Positions 1-10,440 of a stretch of DNA of 64,000 nucleotides are shown here, piece after piece. Under the pieces are notes generated by a model, which was not told where the DNA came from, searched no databases, and worked only from the letters and a program-made list of their open reading frames with translations. Source of the stretch: Trichopria drosophilae (lineage: Eukaryota > Arthropoda > Insecta > Hymenoptera > Diapriidae); NCBI GenBank assembly GCA_030407085.1, contig CM059586.1:27205501-27269500 (forward strand), given 5' to 3'. The translations under genes and the position numbers were made by a program. Position 1 is the stretch's first letter, and the number at the start of each line of letters is the position of its first letter.

Positions 1-150
1 TTATTAACAATATATATCGCTCTTATATTACTAAATTTTAAATTCTAAATTATCAATTCAAAGTATAACCTATGATGCATAAACTAGATTTTGAATCATT
101 CTCTAATAGTTGCTGCTAAATTAGAGCCTACAATGTAAGATACTTGGTCG

Positions 151-720
151 CTATGTTTGGTCTGCCGTAGCTAAAAATGAGAAGAGGTGATTACGAAAGC
201 ATGTCGGGGATGAAATGGTTTGCAAAATATGGGAAAGGGACTTCCAATATTGTATGGCCGTGATTCAGAATGAACGTGCGAAAATGTTTGTGCGGGGTGT
301 TGATAGGATATAATGAGAAGATTGAATGCGAGATGAATGACGCAATGAGCTATCCGTTGGGATGAATCTGGATGACAGTTAGGATGGCTGATTGGTGGTG
401 ATGATCTGATGAACAAGGCAACCAAGGAAGCAGTGTCTTCTAGACGGGATGGACAACCAATTTGCTTTCTTTCTGAAAGGCGCAAGCCTATCGTCCCGCT
501 GAAGTCGATAAATGAACCTAAGAGCGGCATTTTGCAAACGCTGTAATTTAATGTTAAGGTAGCCCGAAAGATCGGCAGTAACGAGAGGAGGATAGTCGAT
601 ATGCGGAATTACTAAGGAGTTGACAAATGATAGTTTAATAGATGGAGGTAGGAACGATCCACGGTATTTCAGTCGATAAAGGACATTATGAACTTTAGAT
701 GATAATGAGTTGACATGTCG
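151..720 (-). pseudogene. Non-LTR retrotransposon reverse-transcriptase C-terminus, broken
   Basis: Read on the minus strand from 720 down to a TAG at 153-151, one frame runs 190 codons. It looks like the C-terminal part of a Jockey/CR1-type ORF2 polyprotein, downstream of the catalytic reverse-transcriptase motifs. Recognisable segments are VLYRLKYRGSFLPP, then SLVIPHIDY, then LQRLQNAALRFIYRLQRDD, then WLSIPSRRHCFLGCL, then AIQYWKSLSHIL, and the terminal HLFSFL. The order and spacing match the usual tail of these elements, where the LQ-LQN-A-RF block is highly characteristic. Two in-frame stops break it (after NQPS, and after FARSF), and the 5' part is missing: the similarity stops where the GA microsatellite begins at about 728. 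It must be inactive. I saw no frameshift, which suggests moderate age. The family is assigned from remembered motif patterns, so the exact clade is uncertain; that it is a non-LTR element is fairly secure. Confidence 0.82.
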
Positions 721-727
721 ATTCCAT

Positions 728-817
728 GAGAGATAAGAGAGAGAGAGAGAGAGAAAGGAAGAGAGAGAGAGAGAGAGGGAGAGAGAGGGAGAGAAAGGAA
801 GAGAGAGAGAGAGAGGG
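728..817. repeat. (GA)n microsatellite with GGGA and AAAGGAA interruptions
   Basis: An almost pure purine tract of GA dinucleotides, interrupted by AAAGGAA and GGGA units. It abuts the truncated retrotransposon piece on its left. The open frame across it (726-923) is a low-complexity arginine/glutamate artefact and not a gene. Confidence 0.95.
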
Positions 818-1289
818 TATGAATGTAGGCAGTACGACAGAGAAGATAAAATTCTATAGATGTAAGTATGAAGATGTTAGTATAGGAAATAAGAAATTTG
901 TAGATCTAATTATGCACGAGTAGGAAATGTGTATGTAGAAGAGTCAATGACAATGTTTCAAAAGAAATACGATGTCAAATGTATGTAAAAACAATAATTT
1001 GTAGAAGAGAGGTGAAAAACCGAAGTCAATTGTATATTGAAAAATGTATAGAGGGTGAAAAAAATATTTGGTCAATCACCCTTGGATTGGTCCGATATGT
1101 AAGTATGATAACAGAATATCTAAGCATACCCATGAACATAATCACTTCTTTTACAGTGTAGGAAATTAATAAAGACTGGACTACTAAAAACATTTTCCAG
1201 GCTATAATGGGCTAAAAGGTGTATAATGGAAAAAAATAAATGAGAAATCTGGACAGGGACAATCTTAAAGGGATTGTGGAAATTCTGAA
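818..1289. other. Unassigned AT-rich DNA between two retrotransposon remnants
   Basis: I see no convincing coding, repeat or structural signal here. The short open frame at 979-1161 has no recognisable domain. Confidence 0.5.
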
Positions 1290-1490
1290 GAGGCATTGGT
1301 TCCTACGAGATTGGATTACAAGCTGAAGACAACACCTGCACATTTTGTCTGAAAGAATTTGTAACTTCAGAAGATGTTATGCCACACCCTAGTGGGGATC
1401 AGACGTAGTATGTTTGACAATTTCTTTCATCTGAAGATATGCAGGAATGATATCCAGAGATCTGTTCGGAAACTCATGATTGATTCTATA
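1290..1490 (+). pseudogene. R1-like non-LTR retrotransposon C-terminal zinc-knuckle remnant
   Basis: On the plus strand one frame reads GIGSYEIGLQAEDN followed by CTFCLKEFVTSEDVMPH. This has the layout of the C-terminal Cys-Cys-His-Cys knuckle after the reverse transcriptase of R1-type elements: a glycine-rich and tyrosine-containing stretch, CxxC, an acidic residue near the histidine position, then CP. Here the expected histidine is aspartate (EDV) and the final cysteine is not conserved. The similarity then continues in another frame as RRSMFDNFFHLKICRND, so at least one frameshift is present, and further stops follow. It is short, isolated and non-functional. It lies on the opposite strand to the 151-720 fragment and looks like a different family. 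The call rests on motif shape only. Confidence 0.55.
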
Positions 1491-2165
1491 TAGAGACTTT
1501 GTAAGTAACTTAATTGTCCAGGAATCGGGTTGTTTATTATAACTGTAAGCTCGTATTTAAAGTAACGCTGATAGAAGAGTATAAGTTGTGAGGATCAAAA
1601 GTATAGCCAGTTTTCTTCCCAATGTTGAAAAGTATAACTCTTAGGCCCATAGTATCGTTTCTTCGATTATACATCTGCTTCTTAGGACTATACCGTTATA
1701 TCAGTGAATAATGTCTAACTCCATTTAAAACTCACAGTCTTCTTTAGATACTTTATTAACTCTTCTAATGATCAAAGATAAAACGTTATGAATTTTTTTA
1801 TGTGTGTTAACCGGTGCAACTCTATTTTTTAAGGCTTGATTTTCTGAATAATGAAGTCTTATGAGTTTGACTATCTAATTTAAATAGTTCTAGAATATGT
1901 GGGAACTAAATCAAGAGACGTACAGCTTCGATAATGGTAAGACTGGGGCGAAACACCAACTATAAACTCGTGACGTGAAATCGTCCATTAATTTTCAAAG
2001 TTTATTCAAGTGCCGCATATTTTTAAGTACAAAATGTCGCACGTAAAACATTTAACTTTTTGCTCATAATATTTTTAATTCGATTTGGAATCTACAGTTG
2101 TCTTCTAATAATTTTTAATTAAATTGAATTGAACGACGTTTGAAAATGAAAGCAATATACATTAC
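1491..2165. other. AT-rich DNA downstream of dpr exon C; no exon identified
   Basis: On the dpr strand this is the start of the intron after the second Ig exon. I looked for a C-terminal exon with a hydrophobic GPI-type tail and did not find one I could support. Confidence 0.45.
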
Positions 2166-2471
2166 CATTCAGCACGTGCAGCTGAACGCTAGCAGTGTCG
2201 AGGTTGCTGGGACTGCAAGTGTAATTTCCCGAGTCCTCTTGATCGACATTGTGCAACGTGAGGTTGCTTACTGTGTCGGTCGTTTTTTCGATGAGCTTCG
2301 ACTGTATGCTCAACTTCCCTGGATGGTCTTGGTCGAGAAGCCGAACTCCTTGATGATACCAGAAAATGTAAAAGGGCACTTCCAGCGACCTCTTGATTAC
2401 ACATTGCAATACCACCTTGCTCCCGATTTTTACGTGTCTGTCTCGTTCGCCAAGGATCTCGATTTTTGGCA
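2166..2471 (-). CDS. dpr: dpr exon C: Ig domain 2
   Basis: The exon is 306 bases. Its acceptor is TATTCTAG and the donor GTAATG starts at 2165. It enters and leaves in phase 1. It encodes PKIEILGERDRHVKIGSK, the first cysteine in LQCVIK, the tryptophan in YIFWYHQG, a variable loop around LLDQDHPGK, and the closing DSGNYTCSPSN with the second cysteine. It ends TASVQLHVLNG, the very conserved Dpr exit from Ig2. Two sequons (SNLT, GNYT) lie in the last third. The GTG at 2472-2470, which could look like an alternative start, straddles the splice acceptor and is not an initiation codon. The antisense open frames over this exon are shadows. Confidence 0.94.
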
Positions 2472-5400
2472 CTAGAATATTTTGTTAACTCAATTATAAT
2501 TTGAAGAGTACCTAATGCTAATAATTGCAATACTATGACAAGGAAAATGAATATGCATGAGGGAATAGTACTATAAAAAAATCCACGGGATACAGGGAAC
2601 GCATTACATTGAAAAATCAGCTTGAATGTGTAATTTGAAGTTTTAAGAAAACATTGCTGATCAGGAATAATTTTAACATGTAAGACTTCTACATGAAAAA
2701 TATGCACATAATTCGATGTTTAATGAAATTAAATTCCGGATGAATTAGAGTTGTTATAAACAATGAATATTGTAAACACGTCGTTATTGTAATATTTTAA
2801 TTGAATACCCACCGACAACCACTAAGCTGACGACGTGACTCAACTTCGGCTCGGTTGAGATCTGACATTCGTACTTGCCTTCGTCCCGTTGATTGACGTA
2901 TTTTACCTGTAAGGTCCACGTGTTCGAAGTTTCTACGAACAACGACTGAAACCGGTCGTCAGCGATGAACATGGTTCTGTCCACCGATAGTATATGAGCA
3001 TCTCTCATTCTCATCCATGAGACCTGTGACAAATAATAGACCAAAAATAATTAGACAAAGATATAATCAGTTGTGTATTAAATATGTTAAAATAATCCAG
3101 AAAGTGAGATTGTGCAATCAATCTTTTTCATATTATTCAGACTGCCAAGCTGTCTCAAGATGTTTACAATAACGTTAAAAATGCGCATGCCGTAGTATAA
3201 AAAATATGCATGTCGTAATTATTAAGGAGCAGAATTAATCAGAGAAATCTTAAGTACGTTGAAGTATAGTAATTAACTTAATTCGCGTGTTAACGTTATC
3301 AACCTCAAGGAGAACGGGTAAAATGAAGAATAATCTCGAAATCGCCATTATTAAAACAGCTCATTGCGGTTGCTGTCACGCTTCCCACTTTACGATTCGA
3401 TAAAAAGTAGTATCAATTACTGTTGCTCTTTCGACGTCGATAATTTTACGCCCGTAAAAAGTATAAAGCTTCAGTTAATTCGATTTACTCATTAGAGTTA
3501 ATTAAATCATTCGGGTACAAATGAAATCAACAATACCTAAAAAGTATCATGGACATTTAATGGATTTAATTAAGCGTCCGATTCGCGGAGGCTTTCAACA
3601 CAATCGATTAAATAGTAACGGCAAGGTGACAATTGGAAAACGTGTCGATTGGTTAACTATTTTTGTTTCGACTTTGTTCGGTAATGGCCATCGGCTTTTC
3701 AATGAATATCGCGAAGCCACTTTCTTCATTCCTCCATTTCAAGTGGCAGAGGGACTGGATTCAATGATGCAGAACTTTATATTCAAGCCGGCCACTTTCG
3801 CGTTTGCTGAGCTGTGAAAAACGTACGTGTACGCAGATAGTGCTCTAGCTATACTGGGGAACAAGGGCGGCTACAAAGCCAGAAACAAAAGGGAAGCGGC
3901 ACGCCAAGAGGCCTTTACAAATCAGAAAAATTCATAAACGCCTTTGCCGCCATGGAACAATCGGCAGCTCGTGCTTCAAACCGTGAATGCGAAAACAATA
4001 CCTCGGACTGGGAACATTTATCGTCGAATGTACAATTGATCGTTGCTTGGGTTTTCACCCTCTTTCTCGTACTTTTCTTTCGCGATTTTAATCGCTGATT
4101 CGCCATGCCGATTGTTCCAGCACTTTCCCGATTGTTCATTTCTAAAAAATATGTTTTGTTTTCTCCACTTACAGGCATTTTCGCACTTGGACACAAAAGC
4201 AGTTGTTTAGCGACTCAGCGACATTTAAGGAGAGTTGACCGCACAGAGTTACAACAAATTCCTCAATTTCGGGATTTTATATTGGATACAAAATAAATAA
4301 AAACAGAATATTGTTACATTCTTTAGTTTATGAGGAAATTAATCAAATTAAATTGACGGGCCTTCACGAAGAGTTTTCCTTTTTCTTTTAGGACAAACAA
4401 TGTTATTTAACCTGTTAAGTCCTGAATGGACATTTTCCACTACAGCTTGCGGTGGTTGTATTTTGGGAGGTCCTACAAAATTTCCGAGCAACCATATCTG
4501 ACGAAAAATTAAGCGAACTTTCCGAATCTTTCATTAGATTTTCCAAACCAAAAACGATTTTTAATTTCGTTTTTTCACATTGAAAGCGTTTCAGAATTCC
4601 TGTTTTAAAGGTCTCGAGACTTTAAAATGTGCAAGTTGGCATGTTGAAAATAATGGTGAAAGTATCCAAAATGGCAGCTGAGACACGAAACAATTGTCGA
4701 AAAGTTCAGGAATTTTGTATTTGAATATGACAGACTCTGAAAAAAAGTTACTAAACAAACTTGGCCGTTTCGGTGGAAACGGGTTAAGTAGTAGTAGTAA
4801 CCGAGTGGCGAGCCATTCAGTAGTACAAGGTAATATTTGTCAAACATTGATTAATTATATTATGAATATTAGTTACTATTTTGGTCTGCAGATCGTATCG
4901 TTTACCATTATTTCATATGATACTGTTAGCTTTAAACTGTAGATTTTATTTTTGAGGTCTAATTTCAGAATATTCAAAGTAGAACAAGTACGTTTTAGCT
5001 CGGCGTACCTCGGCACTCGATATGCGTTTCTTTGAATCTGTAATTAATTATATAACGCAGCCCTATATGTGCACAAGGAAATATTATGGGAAAAGTTCTT
5101 CGGCGCGTTTGCTTTTATATTAAATCGTCTGCGTTTGGCGACAACCGGTATAAGTGCATTACGGCACGGCAATAAACACTCGAAAAATTGGGTGGCAGAG
5201 AGTCATTTACGCAAATGAGAAGAGAAAAATGCGCCGCATATAAGTATACACGAAACTCGTAAAATTCTCATAACGAATTCAAACCCCGTGCCAGGAACGA
5301 TCTCGGGTTTATGACGAACGTCCATAAAAATAATCGGGGAACTCCCGAATATCCCGTCGCATTATTTCACACAAACGCAGGGGCCGATGTAATTTACTAT

Positions 5401-8400
5401 GTTTTTCATCGTTTCGATCTTTCTCTATTACTCAGGACTTTTTTCGCAACGCGCAAACTCTAGATATTAATCAGAAGATAACTTTTAATAATAATATTTT
5501 ATTAAAACGATTAGTGTCACTATTAATGTGGCGAAATGTAATTACTGATGTAAGTTTCATCATCGATTTTTTATTAATCCTATGAAATGGATATTAAAGA
5601 TGTACAAGGTGTCTCAGAAGAGAAGTTTTTGTTTTTGTTACACCAAATTTGTATTCGGCATTTTTTTATTTCATATTAAGATTATGAGATATAAAATAAA
5701 AATTGGGCCAAAGACGATTATTACGGTTTCAGAATTATTATAATATAAAAATTCGATTTTCGTTCGACGGATTTTTAACCTAGAAATGTTAGAAAAACTT
5801 GTCCTGAAAGTTGATTTTGAATCCATTTTCATCAAACTTTGTTTAAAAGAAATCGATAGCAATTTGTAGCGTTTTACAGTAAATATAAAAAAAACACACA
5901 TTACGTATGTTATTAGTACGTCGAGCATAAATAAACAAATTCCAAACAATTTAATTGTTATAACTTTTGTTTCGGATTATCCGAAAGTATTTTCAACGTG
6001 TGCAATTGTTAACGCACTCAAATTCTCTTCGTGAAATAAAAGCTAATCGAGCGCTTTTATTGTTTGGCTGGAGTAAAAAGTAGCATGAAATAACACGAAA
6101 TTTAGTGAGGATCTTCAAACAGTATTGCTCGTATCCATTCCTTTCAATTAACATTAAATCATTAGTATAATTATTACACGTGCACAGTAATGAACATCTA
6201 ATTGAGAACGTATGGGGCAACATTTACGAATTAACAACGCGATTCGCTTCGCTATTTAGTGGTACCGGAATGTAATTAATTTCTGGAGCTATGATGAAAT
6301 TTCAATAAGCGACGGTAATGAGATGTTCGAAATTTTCGAATTCAATTTTGACAGATTTGAAGAGTTTGGATGATTATTTTGTTGCTTACAATTTTGGAGC
6401 TCACGAGTAATATATTAATTAAATGTTTGAGTAATGTATGCAATGAATTAATCATCGAATATATGTGAATGTGCTCCTTTTCATGACCATATGAAAAGCC
6501 AGGTGAATTGGTTGATTACAATTATGTGATTTTAACAAAGTTTTTTTAATAATTTTGACTGCTATTATAAGACTAATTTCTGATATTAAATAATTAATAA
6601 ATAAATAAATTTACATTTGATGTGATATGTGGTGAAATCTCAGAAACCTTTAAATTTTGTGTCACTGTGTAATTTGTCATTCGTATGTCACTTTTTATGA
6701 ATTTAAAATTATCAATATGACTCATTATGTTTTAAATATATATAATATATATGTCAATATATATCATGCATGATTTATTACATGTAAATATGAAATTGGA
6801 ACCTTCGAAAGCGAAAAATATGATAAAAAATGAAATATCACTAATTTTACATTAGTATGATCTACAACTTTTGTGTATGTCGTTTTTCACATAACCTAAA
6901 AATTTTCGAGATAATGAAAAAACCCGTTTTTTCGTTTTTAATTTTTTTCTCACGCAAAAGAAAAGAACTTTTTGCACCCACTTCGGAGGAAACTTACCTT
7001 TTAATGCCCTAAATAAGGTGTCATTTTTGTAAATAAAAATATTCATTTTCTGTATTAAATTGAATTTAAAAACGAAAAATTACCCCTAACTTCAAACGAA
7101 CATTGTCGTATTAAACTTTTAGATAAACATTTTTTAATTGGAACTTGTTCATTGAAACGTCTATTTTGAGATAGTCAAAAACAAAATAGACGTATCTTGC
7201 AAAAATTTGCCACATTCGCAAAAAAAATGATAAAATGTATTTTCAAACAGCAATTTTTGCAATACTTTAAATTTGTTATTTTTTATTTGAAATGTTCAGT
7301 ATTTATATTAAATCTTGTACATTTATGTGCACACCATACATAATACATAAATAAGTATATATTTTTTAAACCTGTAGTCCATTAAATTCACCAACTCCTT
7401 TAAAGAGTCATTTTTGTAACTACTGTTTCTAATTCGCTGAAGTGCATTGTTGACTTGTTAAAATAAATTTCGATGTTTAATGATATGGAACAGCGCGTTA
7501 ATCGTTTATTCAGGAAAACATGTTAAAAAAGATAGTTCATGGCTAAATAGTTTTAGGCTAGAAATAAAAAATAAAATTTTTCTTTCCTTCTGATGTAAAT
7601 AAATGTACCACTTTTCTTTTGTAGTATTGCATAAGAACAATAAATTAGAGAAGCGTTAATTAAATTTATTATTATAAATTAAATGTCTGCCAATGTTAAC
7701 TATAAAACTAATTTATGGATATTGTTATTTAATATTTATTACTATTGATAAATTAATTTCGTATACCTAAATGTTTGTTTTTATTATCTCGAAAATTGTT
7801 AAGTTATGCGAAAAACGACGTATACAGATGTTTCAAATCTTTTTAATATCTACAACTTCTCCTTACATTACTTTTTGTTTGAAAGTCAACTTTCACCGGA
7901 AATAAAAAGAACTAAAAAATTCTACGTTTTTTTTATACTGTTTCGCAATTTCTTGAAAAAAGGAAATGATTTCTGGTCTTGTTACATTCTTATTATTGCA
8001 CATTATTTATTCTAGCTGGAAAACTCCATATGCATGACACTCGCAATTGAAAGTGGTTCAGCCACGCCGTAGTGACTAGAAAATGGCTTAGATATTTTAC
8101 ATTAAATCAGTTTCACTTCGTATTTATCGACTGTACATGCAACATATTAAAGGTTTGTCACGAATATACAAGAATATGCTTACATAGCTTGAACATAGAA
8201 GAACATGTATAATTGGTTATAAAATTAGCATTTTTAAATTATACCTCGTCAATTTAATAAGAACATCATTATCGCACGCGTAATCGTTTAAATAATACAA
8301 AATAGAGATGACCTCAATCGCAAGCTATGTAATAATGTTCTTAAACCTTCAAAGCAGGATTTTTGTAAGAAAAGCATTTTAAACAATGTCAATACGTTGA

Positions 8401-9651
8401 ATAGTTTTTAAATAATCAAAATGACGAATCAAATATGGTGGACTCAAATCTTGGAATACTCTGGTATACTTGAATGAAAATAGATTACGTTCAGATGCCC
8501 CTGGAAATTAGGAAAAAGAGCAAAGAATTGTACAAAAATTCATTGAAGAATAACAATTACTGTTTTTCATATTAGATCTACCATTTTTATATTTTAAAAA
8601 GTGACATCAGATTCGTATTCAGCAATCCCCAACACACCTTACTACTGATTTCCATGAACTTTGTGAAAGTTAAAAAATTGTCGTTCGCCATATTATATCT
8701 GCCATTTTTAAATTTTAAAACCCGACACCAGATTCGTATTAATATAAAATAAAAGTAGAGTTGGTTTTCGTCAACTTATTCAATTTTTTTGTCCATATTG
8801 AATCCGCCATTTCTGATGTTTAAAACCTCCGGATTTAAAATGAGAAGTGACATCCATTATAAGTCTCTAGATAGAGTAATGTAGATTTCTATTGTTACGC
8901 GATCAGTCACAGCTGAATTATTTTAACATTTTTTAAACTTTTCAAACATTGATTGTTAATAAAAATGTAAAAAAAAAAGGTTTTTATGATAATTAATATA
9001 TTAAGATGATAATAGTTATTAGACAAAAGTGATATTCTTGCTTATTTGTATTGACTATTTGGTTTCTCGAGATTGTCAAAAATAATTTCATATGACTCAA
9101 CAAATTTAAAAATTGAACATTTTAAAACAACGAGAAAATTTGAGCGCTAAAAACAATTGTAATAAAAAGCCGAAGTTTTTCACTAGAAAAATGTATTCCT
9201 GAATCGATAAGTAAAAATAATTTGTTGTATAAAAATAATTTTTTAGCATTGTTTAACAAATGAAGCACTTAGGCCATCTAATAAACATTAACTTATTTAG
9301 TGCTTCACAAAGAAGACCTGCACTGTTATTACCCAAAATTTAAAACTTCCTAAGATACATACTCTTTTATATTTATATATAAAATGTAAGTGTAAATTCA
9401 GAAATAAATATAACAGTGAACTGTATCCTAATTATAGAATGACAGTGATTAATTTTAAACATGTTTTACAAAAATATTCTTATTAGGTAATTAACTTACC
9501 GATTTGTTGCCGATTTGCCGTACTTTGCACGGAAGGTACGCGTGACTGCCGAGTTGTACTGTGACGTTTGTCAGATTGTGCGTGTCGACATAAGGTCCTG
9601 TATATAAACCGCCGTATCTCTTTACTAGCGAATGAGATCTCGTGCTTACTC
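2166..9651 (-). CDS. dpr: Dpr-family two-Ig-domain neuronal surface protein (zig-8-like), partial, three exons
   Basis: Joined exons are 9651..9500, 3023..2813 and 2471..2166 on the minus strand. The spliced product has about 222 residues covering both Ig domains of a Dpr protein. Known biology: Dprs are secreted or GPI/membrane-anchored cell-surface proteins on neurons that bind DIP proteins through the first Ig domain and help specify synaptic partners. Seen here: Ig1 has PCKVRQ, VSWMRMRD and YECQIS (Cys-Trp-Cys core) and the family motif STEPK; Ig2 has LQCVIK, IFWYHQ and YTCSPSN and ends in VQLHVLNG. N-glycosylation sequons occur at NLT, NVT, NKS, SNLT and GNYT. Splice phases are consistent at every junction, and no stop or frameshift interrupts the exons. 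Missing are the signal-peptide exon upstream and the C-terminal anchor exon downstream. Which paralog it is cannot be fixed; the VDR-x-FIAD-RF and WTLQ-KYV segments remind me of the dpr11/dpr15-17 group, a weak recollection. Confidence 0.92.
2472..2812 (-). other. dpr intron between exons B and C (341 bp)
   Basis: A short AT-rich intron with GTGGGT donor and TTCTAG acceptor. Nothing else is supported inside it. Confidence 0.85.
2813..3023 (-). CDS. dpr: dpr exon B: second half of Ig domain 1
   Basis: The exon is 211 bases (70 codons plus one base). Its acceptor is TGTCACAG, placed so that the first codon is Val, giving NKS|VSWMRMRD across the junction with exon A, exactly where Dpr genes continue. 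It carries the Ig1 tryptophan (VSWM), the loop VDRTMFIADDRFQSLF, WTLQVKYV, the DEGKYECQ motif with the second Ig1 cysteine, and the family signature STEPKLS. The donor used is GTGGGT starting at 2812, which leaves one base (G) that joins TG in exon C to make Val. The alternative donor six bases downstream would change the frame into exon C, so I reject it. The intron to exon A is about 6.5 kb; the intron to exon C is 341 bases. Confidence 0.93.
4960..5460. promoter_or_regulatory. CpG-containing intronic block, candidate regulatory DNA
   Basis: This half-kilobase has many CG dinucleotides and balanced composition inside an AT-rich intron. No open frame explains it. In a large neuronal Ig-gene intron such a block may be a conserved enhancer, but that is inference from composition alone; no specific factor site decides it. 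Confidence 0.25.
8565..8830. repeat. Satellite of about 120-bp units (GCCATATTGAATCCGCCATT family), decayed, 3 units
   Basis: The landmark CATATTNNATCNNCCATTTTT recurs at about 8566, 8687 and 8793, followed each time by an A/T stretch and, in the first two, by ACATCAGATTCGTATT-like sequence. The spacing is about 121 and 105 bases. The same unit occurs at 26570-27000 and 42500-42960. Confidence 0.7.
9500..9651 (-). CDS. dpr: dpr exon A: N-terminal segment and first half of Ig domain 1
   Basis: The exon is 152 bases: two bases completing a split codon, then 50 full codons ending in a complete Ser codon. The acceptor reads TTTCAG immediately before position 9651. The donor is GTAAGT, the strongest consensus form, starting at 9499. 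The encoded peptide begins VSTRSHSLVKRYGG, continues through the family landmark GPYVDTHNLTNVTV and ends PCKVRQIGNKS, so it holds the first cysteine of Ig1 and the strand leading to its central tryptophan. It enters in phase 1 and leaves in phase 0. The upstream part of the protein (signal peptide) must be encoded at higher coordinates. I could not locate that exon in the remaining 54 kb. The open frame extending to 9682 is intron read-through. Confidence 0.93.
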
Positions 9652-9941
9652 CTGAAATCAAATATAAACGATTGTTTTTCATTTAATTACGTTTATTTTA
9701 TTTACTACATAAGTAGATACAATATAAGTAGACTAAGAAAATATTAAATATGTGAATTTAAACAGTATTTCTTTGCTGCAAATGTCTAACCATATATTGT
9801 TTAACACTTTAACAATTTCAAATGGCAGTGGATTCTAAAGTAGCAAGTGCCCTACTTAAATATTCAATTAAAAAATAGATTTCATACATATTTTTTTGAC
9901 CTGATAATAAAACTACGTTGACTTAAATAGTAATTTATTAA

Positions 9942-10099
9942 CCCTTAATTCCGACGCATGCGTCGTTTTCGACGCAGAGAAAATTTAAATTGTACTTTAT
10001 AAATTGCATAACTGTGCAACAAGCATTTTCAAACGGCAGGACATATTTGATTCAGGTATTGGGAGGAAAAGACCTTCAAATAGCTGTTGGAACTAAGGG
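9942..10099. mobile_element. piggyBac-like MITE with TTAA duplication, copy 1 (158 bp)
   Basis: The element is bordered by TTAA on both sides (9938-9941 and 10100-10103), the target-site duplication typical of piggyBac transposons. The termini are CCCTTAATTCCGAC at the left and the inverse of CCCTTAGTTCCAAC at the right. There is no coding capacity, so it would depend on a transposase elsewhere. A perfect 12-bp palindrome GACGCATGCGTC lies near the left end. A second copy starts 189 bases further on in the same orientation. Confidence 0.82.
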
Positions 10100-10287
10100 T
10101 TAATACTAATTACTATTGCAAAGTAGAAAATTACATTTTTTTTTTTAAATATGACTTGGGAGGGGGTCGTAACCCACTGTCAAACAATCGAGGTCCGGCA
10201 GAATCGAACCGCATATTATTACAGACTATAAAAACGCAAAATGTAACATAAATACAACTATCTGTACCTCCTTGGCCATAATATTAA

Positions 10288-10440
10288 CCCTTAATCCGGG
10301 CTCAAGGGTCGTTTTTAACCCAGAGAAAATTCAAATTGTACTTTATAAATTGCACTACTGGAAGCATTTTCAAGTGGGAGGACATATTTGACCCAGGTAG
10401 TAGGAGGAAAATGCCTTAAAATAGCAATCGGAACCAAGGG
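10288..10440. mobile_element. piggyBac-like MITE, copy 2 (153 bp)
   Basis: Same orientation and internal sequence as the copy at 9942-10099 (shared core TTGTACTTTATAAATTGCA). The left flank is TTAA and the ends are CCCTTAATCCGG and the inverse of CCCTTGGTTCCGAT. The right flank has mutated to ATAA. It lacks the GACGCATGCGTC palindrome seen in copy 1. Confidence 0.78.

Larger units (their letters stand above)
3024..9499 (-). other. dpr intron between exons A and B (about 6.5 kb)
   Basis: Bounded by GTAAGT (9499) and TGTCACAG (ending 3024). About 3300-5460 is noticeably richer in G and C than the rest of the window and has several open frames of 80-98 codons on both strands. None has a recognisable domain, and overlapping frames on opposite strands argue for compositional artefacts. 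Positions 5460-8560 are featureless AT-rich DNA. A decayed satellite lies at 8565-8830. Confidence 0.8.

Noticed and set aside
171..530. 119-codon minus-strand frame starting MPLLGSF
   Set aside because: It is in the wrong frame relative to the retrotransposon tail that reads LQRLQNAALRFIY in the neighbouring frame.
726..923. 65-codon plus-strand frame of Arg/Glu repeats
   Set aside because: It is the translation of the (GA)n microsatellite.
2140..2475. 111-codon plus-strand frame
   Set aside because: It is antisense to dpr exon C, whose Ig motifs and splice sites are convincing.
2189..2707. 172-codon minus-strand frame
   Set aside because: It runs out of frame through dpr exon C and its intron; no domain is present.
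3521..3817. 98-codon plus-strand frame
   Set aside because: No recognisable domain, it lies inside the dpr intron in GC-richer DNA, and I see no splice or start context that supports it.
3915..4196. 93-codon minus-strand frame overlapping a 63-codon plus frame
   Set aside because: Frames on both strands with no motif indicate compositional openness.
10190..10215. GGTTCGATTCTGCC on the minus strand resembles a tRNA B box
   Set aside because: No A box or acceptor and anticodon stems at the right distance; it cannot be a tRNA gene.
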